A stretch of 64,000 bases of DNA from Hydra vulgaris. Lineage: Eukaryota > Cnidaria > Hydrozoa > Anthoathecata > Hydridae. The notes under the pieces are model-generated. The model ran no database searches. It was not told where the DNA came from and worked only from the letters and a program-made list of their open reading frames with translations. This document shows positions 12,947-24,248 of this stretch, piece by piece. The position numbers were made by a program, and so were the translations under genes. The stretch is from the NCBI RefSeq assembly GCF_038396675.1, contig NC_088924.1, positions 25,632,001 through 25,696,000 on the forward strand, in the 5' to 3' direction. The first letter of the stretch is position 1, and each line of letters starts with the position of its first letter.

Positions 12947-13032
12947 AAACCAAGTGATTTTAAACAATAAATTTTATTGTTTAAAATCACTTGGTTTGAC
13001 GAAACATTGTTTTTATAATAAAAACAATGTTT
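12947..13032. repeat. Two adjacent perfect palindromes
   Basis: First: 25-bp perfect arms 12947-12971 and 12973-12997 with a 1-nt loop. Second: 14-bp perfect arms 13002-13015 and 13019-13032 with a 3-nt loop. They lie between the gene start and the right TIR of the 8882-13488 transposon, where promoter or transposase-binding sequence would be expected. The function is unknown. Confidence 0.95.
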
Positions 13033-13493
13033 TATCACGCCCCCGGTTTTGGCGAAAAATAAATAAAAATTTTCAGAATATAGTAGCTTCACAGAGGTGT
13101 ACTCTAAAATTGGCCGGCAATGAAATATTTTATAATATTATACATTTTCAGAAAGGTAATATAATAAGCTAGAAGTAGGTATAATAATATTTGAGTTTAC
13201 TAATCTATAAAAAAAATTCTCTAAAGATTTAACTCACCTTATTTCACTGAAGAGATGTAACTTTTGAAAGGATTGTGTTAAAATTAAAACGAAAAGATCA
13301 CTGTAATCAGCAGGAATCCTACTTTAAAAATGGCGTCATTTTTATTGGCAGTTTCCTTTGTAAATAACTAGAAAAAAGCATCTACCGACAGGTACTAAAA
13401 AATTCTGCCTCAGTTTGTAGAACTAAAATCAAAGCAATTTTTGTGACCTTGTTTTCCGCCGCAAACGGACGTTTGTTGAACTACCTAACTAAG

Positions 13494-14138
13494 TTGAGAA
13501 AATCTTGTTTTAAATTTTTAGAAAAAATATTTTAGTTAAATACTTTTATTACAACTGTTGTCCAATCGATACTATTTATTAGCTATAGCCAGTAAGTGGA
13601 TTATATAACCGTCCAGTAAATGGTATATCAGGAAAGGTTTAGTTTAGTTCAGTTAAAACATTCTGTGATGCTTAACTTTGGTTTCAAAACACGGCGAAGT
13701 TAAAATACATTTATTACGTTTACGACGGAAGAACAATTGTAAACAGCTATTTTTAAAGGTTTTCGACATTCGCATGATTTAAAAATAAAACTTTCGCATG
13801 ATTAGTATAAATTAAGTGCGGACTTTGATCGTATTCTGAATGATAATTTCTTGCGCCGACCTTTCGTACATGTATATTTTGAATAATAAGAAATATGAAA
13901 AATGATAAGAAAAGTTAGATTAAGTACAATACCAGCAATAACTACTTTCTGAATGACAAAAATATGAATAGCATATTCTGAATTAAATATTCTGAAAAAG
14001 AGACATTCAATAAACATTTCATAAAAGTATCTAAGTCATGATTAAAAATATATAAATCAGAACTAAAAAAGATCTTTTTAAAAAATCATAGATCCATGTA
14101 CATTAGTGACCCATATTGTTTTTGTTTGATTAACCTCC
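13494..14138. other. Non-coding stretch
   Basis: AT-rich sequence between two transposon relics; no motif was recognised on either strand. Confidence 0.4.
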
Positions 14139-16061
14139 TTGGGTTTAACCCGGTTTACTGAAAGTAAAGCAGGCACTTCTGCTAAATTGAGGCTTTTCTC
14201 CTATGGTTCCTCAATGAATGATTGTGACATTTCATACATTGATTTCCAATATTCGGCTGAACCATACCTTCCTTATGATTGGGAGACTTTGGATTGTGAT
14301 CTCGGAGTTGCCTTTTGTGGTCTAACTTCTTGTTTTCTTAAGAGTAGAAGATTGTTGAGAAACATCAGTTTTATCAATAAGAAGAGCTGCTTGTTCAAAT
14401 TTATCCTGTTGCATATTATCAATATTAAGACCATTCTGACTTATACCAACTCTCTTAGTAGCTGCTACGATATTGGCAGCGAATGCCCAATTGTTCCACG
14501 TTGTTCCTAGGGTATTCATAAATCTCTCTCGATTTATTGTCTGAAAAGAGGAAAAGAGCTCATCTCGCGTGTTATTAGATTATCGATGAGCTGTTGATTT
14601 GGTGCTTGGTCAAGTAGCTGTGTGACTCCAGTAGTATCAAGTGGAGACACAAATAAATTGATTTGCTTTTAACGGAAAAAATTAAGAACTTTAAAGTCAA
14701 ACCGTGACGAATGACCATCTTTCATCACAGTTATCTTGCGAACCACTCTCTGTCGTGGAGATGATAAAATTTTTGATGTTACTGACAGCTTTTTGTGGTG
14801 CCATCTGGCTCGTTATGCCTTTGCCAGCATATACTACCCAACACAATGAAACCTCTCCTAAAAGTATAAATATTATATTTCACTTTTTAAAAATATATAA
14901 CTTTAAAACCCACAACTTAGTTGTGTAAAGTTGTTTAGTTGGCTCACCTGATAATGAAACAAATGGGTTTATAGTTATGCACTCTCTGTTTTTGCGAATC
15001 ATTTTTTTACATGTCTCTCCTTTGCCTGCATAAACTAACCCAGTGGCAGTACCATCTACACTGTAGTTGACAAACTGTGGTGTTTCATCATGATTGAAAA
15101 CTCTTTTTGTTGCACTATCACCGACCCATACACCATTTTTTGTTTTTTTATAGTTTTTTATTATACTACGAGCAATTAGTTCATCAGCTAAAGCATCTGG
15201 GATGAAAAAAGTTGCAAAATTAATAATATAATCAAGTTACATAAATTATCAACATACAAAATATATAAACTTATTCAAGAATAAAAACTAAGTAGTAAAA
15301 CACTTGAGAAAGAAGTTGAAAATAGATCTTTTTATATTTTGGCTAAACTAAAAAACAATGTGTGTACCTAGATAAATTTTTGCCATCTCCCTAGTACAAT
15401 TTAGGGCTCTGTTCATTTTAACTCGGCCTTGCCTCTAAATGACAGTATCATCATGTTCAGCATACCATCTTCTCCAAAATGATGTCTCAAGTCTAAATAG
15501 TTAGGATAATAAGGTTCAGTATTTTACATCTATTTAAAATCTACTGTACCCTTGTACCTGTTGGGATGTTGATAAAACAATTTAAAGAAAAAACTTACTT
15601 ACCTTCCATTTTGTAGGGCTGTTTTTGCGCTTGGTGATTCCATCTTTTCCATTTTTGTTCAAATGATCTCTGATTTTCAGCACATCCCAAATAATTTCAG
15701 AAACTTCTTTCTTAGAGAGTCCCTGGTGAGCTCTGTTTTTGTTTCTGATAAAACAAACTATGTCTTTCTCATCATCTGTATCTAACACTCTCAAATGTTC
15801 CTTTTTTACATTCTTTACTTTGCCAACTAGCCTTTTGTCTATTGTACCACGATCTTTACTTAAAGGAAACTTTCCAGTTTTTAATGCTGCCTGTCCTCGT
15901 TTTTTATTTTCTGTGCACCAATCTCCTGCCTCTGATATTTGATTTTCTTTAGCTCTGTCCTTTCTGTAAGCTGTTGCTTCAGCTCGAGTTTCGGGCTTAG
16001 TCTTTGTTCTACTTCTTTTTCTACCAGCAGAAATCTTAAAATTAAATTGCGGTTTTCCCAT
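14139..16061 (-). pseudogene. Intron-containing pogo-superfamily DD35D transposase relic
   Basis: Exons on the minus strand: 16061-15603 (Met-Gly-Lys start, basic helix-turn-helix-like region), 15492-15368, 15197-14948 and 14857 to about 14140, each with recognisable GT-AG borders. The catalytic triad is visible: NHDETPQFVNY (first Asp, near 15100), KDGHSSRF (second, near 14700) and TGVTQLLDQ (third, near 14595), with 35 residues between the last two. The C-terminal part has TWNNWAFAAN and NLAEVPALLSVNRVKPK. Damage includes an in-frame TAG in exon 2, stops near 14660 and 14180, and an out-of-phase junction between the first two exons. The triad and spacing support the Tc1/mariner-pogo superfamily. 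Subfamily naming is not possible from sequence alone. TIRs were not located. Confidence 0.7.
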
Positions 16062-16515
16062 ACTATTATTTTATTTAAACAATAAAAATAAAGAATATAC
16101 ATACTTGATTAGAGATTATGAGCACAAAAAAAACAGAAAGGTACCAGATATTACCATTTTACATTATATAAACATTAGTATATAAACATATATAAACATT
16201 ATATATAAACATTATTATATAAACATTAGTATAAACATTCTCCCCATTCCTGGCTATTCTAAGTAAACTTGTGGAGGCATATATTACCTAATGTAATGTA
16301 GTACTTAAATTGTGTAGTTTTTAAGGGACTTTACTAGCTAAAATGCTAATTTTGTTAGAGTTAGTTAGCAAGTCTCCTTATATATCATACAACACTAATT
16401 TCTGATGTAAGAAATGTACCAGAAAAAATCTGTGCGGACATTTTAAAGAATATTTATTTAACTATTGTATTTCGATATTGAATGTTATATATATTTTAAA
16501 AGTACATATATTAAT

Positions 16516-16570
16516 ATTCTTAAATTTTACTTAAGAAAGTTTGCAACTTTCTTAAGTGAAATTTAAGAAT
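16516..16570. repeat. Palindrome, 26-bp arms, 3-nt loop
   Basis: Arms 16516-16541 and 16545-16570 pair with one mismatch around the loop TGC. It lies between the left TIR and the 3' end of the mariner transposase relic. Confidence 0.9.
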
Positions 16571-16574
16571 TTAA

Positions 16575-17538
16575 GAGAACGCACGCACTTTGCGTTTTAC
16601 ACTCGACATCAGCTTTTGAACAGTCTTCGACTGAACTTCCTTCGTAGCTCTAATCTATTTATTTTTGAAGTCTTTAATGTTTTTGGCTTCTTTTACATTG
16701 CAACTTAGTTTTCTTTCGACAAGAGCCCAATATCTTTCGATAGGACGTAGTTCGGAACAGTTGGTAAATTGCAGTGTTTTTCAACGAAATCTACTTTATG
16801 TTCTCTAAGCTAGTTTAAAGTTGTTCCAGAGTAGTGACATGATGCTAAATCGAGCCAAAATAACAGGTTACCCGTGTGTGTTCTTAAAAACGGCAAAAGA
16901 CGTTTCTTGAGGCATTCTTTTATGTATATTTTGGTGTTAATTGTTCCCGTAGTCACAAAACAAGAGCTTCTTTCACCACATTCACAAATTGCTTGTCAAA
17001 CTTTTTGCATTCCAATGCATTTATAATTGGAATTCAGTTTCTTGAGATTAATTGCTGAATAATTTTGATGTCCTGGAAGAGATCGGAAATATGCAGCACA
17101 ATAAGTTTCATCGTCAATAATCAAACAATATTTTTTGGCTCATAATTTTTTATAGAGCAGCTTTGAACAAAAAATTGCGACATTTTCTTGCTTTTCTTTT
17201 TATAAGATTTATAGCCACAATTTCTCTTTACTCTTTGCATAGTGAAAGCACTTGTCTTAAATTTATTCGCTAAAGTTCGAACAGAAGTATCCGGTTTTCT
17301 ATCAAAGGCATCTTTCACTTTTTTACCAAGATCTTGTCTAACAAAACATTTTTTGGTTCCACTTCCTGATTTCTTTTTGATTGTACCTGTGTCCTTAAAT
17401 TGTTTCACAATTCACAATGCTCTGCACTGTTCTCATAGCAATCTGCAACTCTTTAGAAATTGTTTTGTTTGATACACCAGGATTTTCAACGAGAAAATGC
17501 AAAAAATTTTCTCGCTTCTTATCTTGATTTGATGACAT
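16575..17538 (-). pseudogene. mariner-family transposase relic
   Basis: The start codon at 17538 opens MSSNQDKKRENFLHFL, a paired-type helix-turn-helix region with NPGVSNKTISKELQIA, followed by a second helix-turn-helix stretch in the frame 17408-17121 (TGTIKKKSGSGTKK, SVRTLANKFKTS). Catalytic motifs remain legible: IIDDETYCAAYFRS (first Asp, near 17115), LFWLDLASCHYSGTTLN (second Asp, near 16865) and ELRPIERYWALVERKL (third acidic residue as Glu, near 16750). Several frameshifts and stops separate these, so it is inactive. The family call is firm because all three catalytic blocks appear in order within one TIR pair. Confidence 0.8.
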
Positions 17539-17699
17539 TTCATTTAAAACTAATTGTTTTGATATCAGAGTTGTTTAAATTTTGAATGAAACTAATACAA
17601 TTACATTTTAAAACAGTTAGCTATTTAAAATGGTGCACGGTTTCCGTAAATACCACATCAGAACACGCGCAGATTTTTTCCTATACATGTCTTAATAAG

Positions 17700-19094
17700 A
17701 ACTTTCAGAATTTTTTTCACCCATATAAACACAATTATGTTCCTTGCAGTTTTTAAGGGGAATCTTTGAAAAAATCAGAAAATTCACTCTGCTAATTCTC
17801 ACTAAATATGGCAAAACAAGGATAACGACTTCCAGTGAAGAAAAACCCTATAATCGGTATTTTCAAATCACAAAAAAAAGTTCAAATAGTTGACCTGTAA
17901 CGGAAGTACTCCTTTTTGAAAATTTGCGTAGTTTTTAAGGAAATATTACCTGTATACCTAGTTTCTTATAATCGAAAAAGTCAGAGGACTTTAGGAAAAC
18001 TTAAAAATAGTCTATGTTAATATGAGCATTAAAAAAAATAAAAGTTGGATTCTTTAAAGCAATAAAATGTTGCTTTTTGACAATAAAGTTTTTTATTAAT
18101 TAATTTTTAATTCTTTTTAATTTTTTTAATTAAAAAGAATTAAAATGAACTTGTGGCACCCTTTAAAACCGAAACCATTTTTGAATTAATTTTTTTTTGT
18201 TAACAGATGTTGTTAATAGGTATTCTGTCAGCTAGTTATAAGCACGCTCGCAGTAATTATTTCATTACAACAATGAAGCCCACAATATGACGATTTTGTA
18301 TCAATAGGCCGGGTGAATGGAAAGAGCCATTACGCTTTTCAGTGTTTTTTTACACACGGCGTTTTTGGAGGACTCGATGTAGTTCTTTGTAAAATACGCG
18401 ATTTTCAAAAGCTTCAAAAAAGCGAAAAGTTAAACTTATTTTGCCAGGTTCCAAATAAAATACTTTAAATCTTTCAACCAATCCAAATAAATTAGCTCCT
18501 TTTAAATTATATTGCGCTAGTAAAAATAAGAAATTTTTGAATACTTTAAGTTGCACGAGATATTGTTAAAAACGCTCGTATTTGTCTATTTCGCTTAACG
18601 AGGGAAAGGTTTTAACTCGCCATGCTTTCCAATATTCGTGTTTGTAACCTATATTGAACATAAGAAAAGAGCGGCGTGTCAAAAAGTTGTTATAAAATAT
18701 TTTGACTTTTATAATTTTTCTCTGCTTTCTTTATATGAATAGTTCGGTTATAAATCAACTTTAAATAGTTTATTCGGAACATTAATAAATTACGCTCATT
18801 GCGATTCGATGGTATAATTCTTATTCTACAATTTAATAAAAAAAGTAACTTGTTTTATTATAAACCAAGCTAATGAAAAGTATTCTTAGTAGGGGACTTT
18901 TCAAAAAAAAATGCTTAAGTCAAGTCTGCAAACTAAAACCTTTTCACTATAAGTTTATTATTTTTTTCTCGTATGTCTATTATAATATTTGTTTTTTCGG
19001 ACGGCCATGTTTTTATATAGTAAAGATTATAAAATCAATAATGCTTGGATAAACACTTTGCTACTCCATTGAAAACAATTTAAAATCTGACCAT

Positions 19095-19188
<94 letters not shown>

Positions 19189-20160
19189 TATATATATATA
19201 AAATATAATATGATATAAGTGTATAATTTAGCATTAGCTTAGTCTGACACTTAGACTTAATGCTACTTAGACTAAACAGCATTAATTTTTGTATAGTTTT
19301 TATAAATATATTTAAACCTAAAATATTATTTTGCTAAAATATTGTTTTAGGTTTATTGTGCGAATGTTGAATATTTTTTAGATATCATTGTAAAAATAAC
19401 AGCAATGATATATATTTTTGAAATTTTTTTCTGCATTAAAAGTTAAAAATATATATTCTTTATGCATTGATACATTATTATGTCAATTACCACAAGTAAA
19501 TAGATCTAATCATTTACTTACTATTGTGGCTTTACAAAATTTTAGACATAAGTATAATTATAAAATTAGACAACAACAGTGTGATGAATATTATATATTT
19601 TTAACATCAAACAGTTCACTATAATTTTCTTCATAGGAAAATAATAAAAAAAAAAATTAGTAAAGAATAGCTTAATGAAGACCTTTTCCGATTTAAATGG
19701 GTTGAATCTTAGTCAAAAAATTAAAGAAAAACATTTGCTTGTCAGTTGTTTAGAATGCAGAATTAGTTTGATATTACAAATGTTTGTACTCTATTAAAGG
19801 ATAATTAAAAAAAAAACAGTTATGTTTGAATGTTAGAAATAATAATGATGGAGAGTATTTAAAAATAAAAGCAAAACCAAATTTAAATATAATAAAAGCA
19901 AGACCAAATTGAAGTACAAAAAAACATATTTTGTTTGTAAAAATCCCTAATTAAAGTTGATATTATCTGTGGAAAAAAATAAAAACAACTTCAAATAATA
20001 TTTATTCTGTGAAGCCCCATTGTTTTTTCAAATTTTGATTTTAATACCTACTAATGTGGCTCCATCAATCAATGAAGAAAAGAAACAAAGAAATGTTTAA
20101 ACGTATTTAAGTGCTGATCAAATTAAACAGCTCAACTCCCTCAGGCATGTATTCTCATTG
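17700..20160. other. Non-coding stretch with simple repeats
   Basis: No gene was recognised. Contents: an AT-rich hairpin at 18105-18145 (17-bp arms), a short match to the end of the foldback MITE family at 18307-18318 (GGCCGGGTGAAT after TA), and the (TA)n tract at 19098-19200. The frame 18556-18350 (-) has no known motif and is not called. Confidence 0.45.
19098..19200. repeat. (TA)n microsatellite
   Basis: About 50 TA units, interrupted near 19185 and at the right end. Confidence 0.98.
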
Positions 20161-20490
20161 TTTAAAATTGAAAATTGGTTGGGTAACTATGTTACTCAGA
20201 AATTTAGATCACAAACCTGGGTAATGAAATAGTACTAGAATGAAAGATTGTGTAGGTGTTTCTGGTGGTAAACGGGTATTTGTTGCTCGAATTCGGGTAG
20301 CTCCATTAGGTTCTAATTTAATTTTTGTTCTAAAACATTGTCATTTTCCTGTCAGTTTTATTGGCATATTCAATGAAAATAAAAGTCATGGTCAAACATT
20401 TGATAGTGTATATCTAAAAAAACTGTGTTGAGAAACACAGTTTTTTTAGATACACTTTATGTTGCTCAACTTTATGTTGCATGTTTAAAA
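20161..20490 (+). pseudogene. Helitron/PIF1-type helicase C-terminal fragment
   Basis: Pieces of the last helicase motifs are readable: MLLRNLDHKPG near 20191, RVFVARIRVAPLGSNLIFVL at 20273-20332 and KHCHFPVS after it, then NENKSHGQTFDSV (cf. the usual MTINKSQGQTF), and, after a palindrome, AQLYVACLK (cf. GQLYVACSR, motif VI) at 20466-20492. The order matches the Helitron-type or PIF1-like DNA helicase found in rolling-circle transposons. Only this scrap remains and there are stops, so it is a relic. No Helitron terminal CTRR hairpin was identified. Confidence 0.65.
20411..20452. repeat. Perfect palindrome inside the helicase relic
   Basis: Arms 20411-20429 and 20434-20452 (19 bp, perfect) with loop GAGA. 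The left arm is part of the coding sequence (YLKKLC); the right arm is its inverted copy, after which helicase sequence resumes. Confidence 0.95.
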
Positions 20491-20499
20491 ACATTCAAG

Positions 20500-22365
20500 A
20501 AGCTTTTAATAGTTGGTTTTTCAAAATTGATGAACATTTAAGGTATGGTAGGCGGAAAATGTTACACAAACAACGTAATATTTTCTAATATTTTTAAATT
20601 ATAGTCTTTAGATTTTTCAAGTTTGAAAGTCGATTGTTTGTAGATTACGAAATTGTATTGTATGCTGATGTACCATTGTGCCAATTCAAATGCATATATA
20701 TCAGCTTTGGGAGTTTGCTTTGGGGTGTCGAAAACCCTTTACACCCCCCTCCTTACGCACGGTCCTGTTTGTCATATATGTTTATAATTGTTATATGTGT
20801 TTATATGTGTAATGTAAGATTGTATTTATTATATAAGGTTATATGTGTTTATAGCTTGTATATATATTTATACTATATTATTTCCATGTTTTCAAAGTGA
20901 TGCAACTTAGCAACATGTAGAGTATGGTTGCTAGGGTTGCCAGCCAAGCTGTGTACTTACAAAAGTCTTATGCTATATGTAAAATTTTTGTGTTTTATTG
21001 TTGTGATGTTATTTTTGTAATTTGTGTTGATAGACAGCTTGGCTTATCTTCCCGTTGGTGACTATCGTTAAAAAGGAATAACAGGTACTTTTATTACAGA
21101 GACTCCTTTTAATCATTCACTAAAAGCCAAGAAAACATTTTGCTATAAATGCGATTAATGTCCTCATTTGATTTTATTTTTAGTAATGTTAATACTTTTG
21201 ATCTTTGACACAGATTTTTTTAGCTTTTCAATAAATAGAACTCACTTCAATATCACAAAAGTTTACCATAAATAAACAGGTAAATTGATTTCCAATTTTT
21301 AAATGTGGTGTTTTTTTCTTTTATCTTATGTCATCATTTCATTACTTTTAGATTTTAGATTTATCATGACGTATATATCCAATATAGAAAAACAAAATTG
21401 ACAATTGTTGTGTTTTTTTTATTAGTAAATTTTTGTCAATTTGTTGAAAAGATATATTTTTTGCGTTTTTAAGTTATATTATTTAAAAATTTTTATGAAG
21501 ATATATAATATCATCATTTTATTTGATATTTCTATATTCTATGTATAATAGTTTTAATAATTTAGCTTAAGTTTATATCAAAGCTGTAGTATTAATCAAT
21601 TTTACCATTTACTAAAATTTATTGAAATAGACTTTAAATAACAAGTATATCAATGGTTGGTTCGGAACAGACCCACCATCACTCGTATTTTGGGTTACAA
21701 ATTGATTTTTCGAATTGCATTTTTTAGATTAATAATCGAATGACATATTTTTAAGATAAAGGTGTAAAAAAAATTTACTTTTTTTGTATTATGTTAATTT
21801 GTAAGTAAATGTGTAAAAATATTTGTTTTTTCATAAAAAACTTATATAAGTAAATGTTTTTGTTTTGCATTTTACTATTTTGGTAAAAGCTATTGAATTA
21901 AATCTTGATTATTTTTAGTTAAAATAACTCTTCTCACCTGCCGATTACACGTCTGGGCAGTGTGTATGTGTATGTGTGTGTGTGTGTGGAGGGAGGGGGG
22001 GGGGTATCTTTATGAAAAAACTTTAAATTTCAAAAAACACCGAGAGAAATGTCACGCCAAGTTTTTTAAACCATTCATTTTTTATCGTTTATAACAAATT
22101 ATTGAAATAAAGTGACAATATAAAGAATAAATATAAAAATGATAGGTGTGGAACAGACATAACCTAAACTGTTTTATGGTTCCGAACAGCTATTTTTTTA
22201 TTATTTTCAAAATCATATCGGCGCTTGTTGTTTTTAAATTGATATAAAATACGTATCAGTCGAAAATTTTCTTTTGTTCTTATGCGACGGCGAGAAGAAT
22301 GTTCCAATATACAAAAAAAGATAAAAAACCGTCCTTAAGTACATCGAGTAATTGTTCAGCTTTAT
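20500..22365. other. Non-coding stretch
   Basis: No gene was recognised. It contains a (TG)n plus G-run at 21960-22003. Two similar words, GGTTCGGAACAG near 21658 and GGTTCCGAACAG near 22179, may be decayed repeat ends, but no pairing into an element could be shown. Confidence 0.4.
21960..22003. repeat. (TG)n followed by G-run
   Basis: TGTG repeats run into GGAGGGAGGGGGGGGGG. It is G-rich on the plus strand and could form a quadruplex, though it is short. Confidence 0.85.
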
Positions 22366-23165
22366 GGCCGTTTTCCACAAGACGAAATATTTGCGCGAAG
22401 CGAATTTTTTTGCTATAACAAAACGCCGTTTTTGATTTCCACTTACATTCTATTGCGCTACTTTTTTTTCGTTGTCAACAATAAAATGGCAGCAATAAGT
22501 TTACGCTGTAGGTTTAACTAAAAGTAATTATTTTTTTTTTAGCATAATTTCTATTTTGAAGCATGTGGAATTTCTTTTCTTTTTTTTTTTCTGTCTTTGT
22601 ATGAAAGATGTGATATTATTTTGTTATATAATAAATTAATATAAAGTTTTTTATAAGAAAGTATAAGAAAATGAATGCTAAACTCTGATATGAATATTTC
22701 TGTTAAAAAACTGTTACTGCAAGAACGAACAGCAGGTTTAACTCCACGTAGGGTTTTTAATCCACGTAGTGTTTTTCACAAAGAGTTTTATCTTTGTGTG
22801 GCCTCACAAATCTTTTTATGAAGTGTAACATTGGGTGTACAAATTTACATTTGTAAATTCTTGACTTGAGTCTTGCTCCTTATTTGATGAATCTACTAAT
22901 GCTTGCCAATGTTCAGAGTGAGTTCATAGAAAATCAATAAGAACGCCAGGTTGAGATCTTTGTTTCATTGCCACTTTAAAAACAACGCGCTTTCGCTTTT
23001 TTACTGTTGACATTACGTGATATAATGTTCGCAAAACGTCGAAGTGAATCCGACTTTTTTTTGCTGCAGCGAAACGCTGTATCAGCATAATTGCCAAAAA
23101 TCTGCGCATGCTTATCGACAAAAAAATTCGATTCTTACAAATATTTCGTCTTGTGGAAAACGGCC
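22366..23165. mobile_element. 800-bp inverted-repeat element inserted in a MITE
   Basis: Perfect 28-bp terminal inverted repeats: GGCCGTTTTCCACAAGACGA and the next 8 bases at 22366-22393, and the reverse complement at 23138-23165. A further partial inner match holds the word CGAATTTTTTT. TTTA occurs next to both ends (22361-22364 and 23166-23169), suggesting a 3-4 bp target duplication of TTA or TTTA, as in PIF/Harbinger-like elements. Flanks resemble the interior of the foldback MITE at 36041-36188. No transposase frame is inside, so it would be non-autonomous. Confidence 0.7.
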
Positions 23166-23219
23166 TTTACGTGAACGAATTACTAAATAAAAGCAATTGC
23201 TTTTTTTATTCACCGGGCC
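23166..23219. repeat. Right end of foldback MITE (family of 36041-36188)
   Basis: The words AAAGCAATTGC and ATTCACCGGGCC, followed by TA, match the right end of the MITE at 36041-36188. Its left part, before the nested 800-bp element, is decayed (about 22340-22365). Confidence 0.55.
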
Positions 23220-23429
23220 TAATATGTAGTTGTAAAATTAGTTTGCAACTTATGAAAAACTATGAGTTTAGCATTATGAACAATCAATTTTTTATTTATA
23301 AAAATTTTATGTATTTGTAAAATATTATATTATATAATATGGTTTTAATATATAATACTAAATATGCTAAATGGTTTCAAAATAAGCACATTTTATCTTC
23401 ACGCATTAACATACAAATTCTTCCGCGAC

Positions 23430-23854
23430 GTCTAAAAATCAACCTGCTGACCCAAAAACTAGAAAAAAGTTTAATTGCCTAATTTTTGGTTTACCGCAAG
23501 AACCAGAGATCATTTTACCAACCTATGAGAATGTTAAGCAATACTATTTACATGTTAAGCAATACTATTTACATGTTAAGCATGAGCTGAAACTAAACTT
23601 TCATACCTACTGTATCAGAAACAACTGAAGAAATTTCTACAAGCATTAAACGTATTTGGTTGAAATCGTCTAATGCAATGATATCACATACGAGGGTTTA
23701 AAATCTTATTAAGACTTGTCACAACCAATATAGAAAACTGAAGTCATTCAAAATCCGACATGATGGCAAGAGGTATCCGGAGAAGAATAAAGAAAAACTT
23801 CAATGCTTGAGAAACGAATGCAATAAAAAACTTTTCGGCATTGCAGCATGCAAG
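23430..23854 (+). pseudogene. LINE ORF1 relic (RRM-type)
   Basis: The reading KFNCLIFGLPQEPE near 23461-23500 is the RRM-type core start of an L1/CR1-like ORF1 protein. The segment IKRIWLKSSNAM and a basic C-terminal stretch (RGIRRRIKKNF, then NFSALQHAS) follow, with frameshifts. A 21-bp direct duplication (TGTTAAGCAATACTATTTAC plus one base, near 23550-23592) lies inside. The frame is cut by the pogo-like element at 23857. The continuation beyond that element at 26797 is the same LINE but mostly RT-derived, so the copy is also internally deleted. Confidence 0.6.
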
Positions 23855-24248
23855 TAGGGGAGAACAGAGTGAGATAGGACAAAAAAATTTGCTTGCGTGC
23901 TGCTCTTTAAGTTTTCCACAAAAACCATACAAATCGGTTTAAAACTATAGTCCAATGAATTGTCATGTTAAATTATTGCAAAACCCATTATTTAACCATC
24001 AAATTAAGTTCAAGGGCTTGGTTTTTTAAAGTGACACTGTTTGTCCCATATCACCCCATGTTGGGGTGAAATGGGACAATGGTTGGGGTGAAATGGGACA
24101 AAATAGAAACAAATAATTTTAAGCATTATTTTATTGTTTATTCTACTCCTTATAAAACATAACAATACACAAAATTTATTTATGTTTAACAAAAATAAAA
24201 TACCATTCTAAATGCATTTGTAACTTTGTTCAACAGGTTGCTTGATGT

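Larger units (their letters stand above)
8882..13488. mobile_element. 4.6-kb TIR DNA transposon carrying a multi-exon gene
   Basis: The ends are 17-bp perfect inverted repeats: TTAGGTAGTTCAACAAA at 8882-8898 and its reverse complement at 13472-13488. They are flanked by the 5-bp direct repeat CTAAG at 8877-8881 and 13489-13493, as expected for a target-site duplication. Because the flanks also share neighbouring bases (TAACTAAGTT at both ends), the duplication could be longer and the exact tip could shift by a few bases. Inside lies one gene on the minus strand (9586-12802), a pair of adjacent palindromes (12947-13032) and a GC-rich hairpin (9194-9224). TIRs plus target duplication are direct observations. 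That the internal gene encodes the transposase is inference. Confidence 0.8.
16413..17690. mobile_element. mariner/Tc1-like element with degenerate TIRs
   Basis: Imperfect terminal inverted repeats sit at about 16413-16436 (core AGAAAAAATCTGTGCG) and 17662-17690 (core CGCGCAGATTTTTTCC). They enclose about 1.28 kb, the usual length for a mariner. The transposase relic lies between them on the minus strand. The exact tips and a TA duplication are not clean. Confidence 0.65.
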
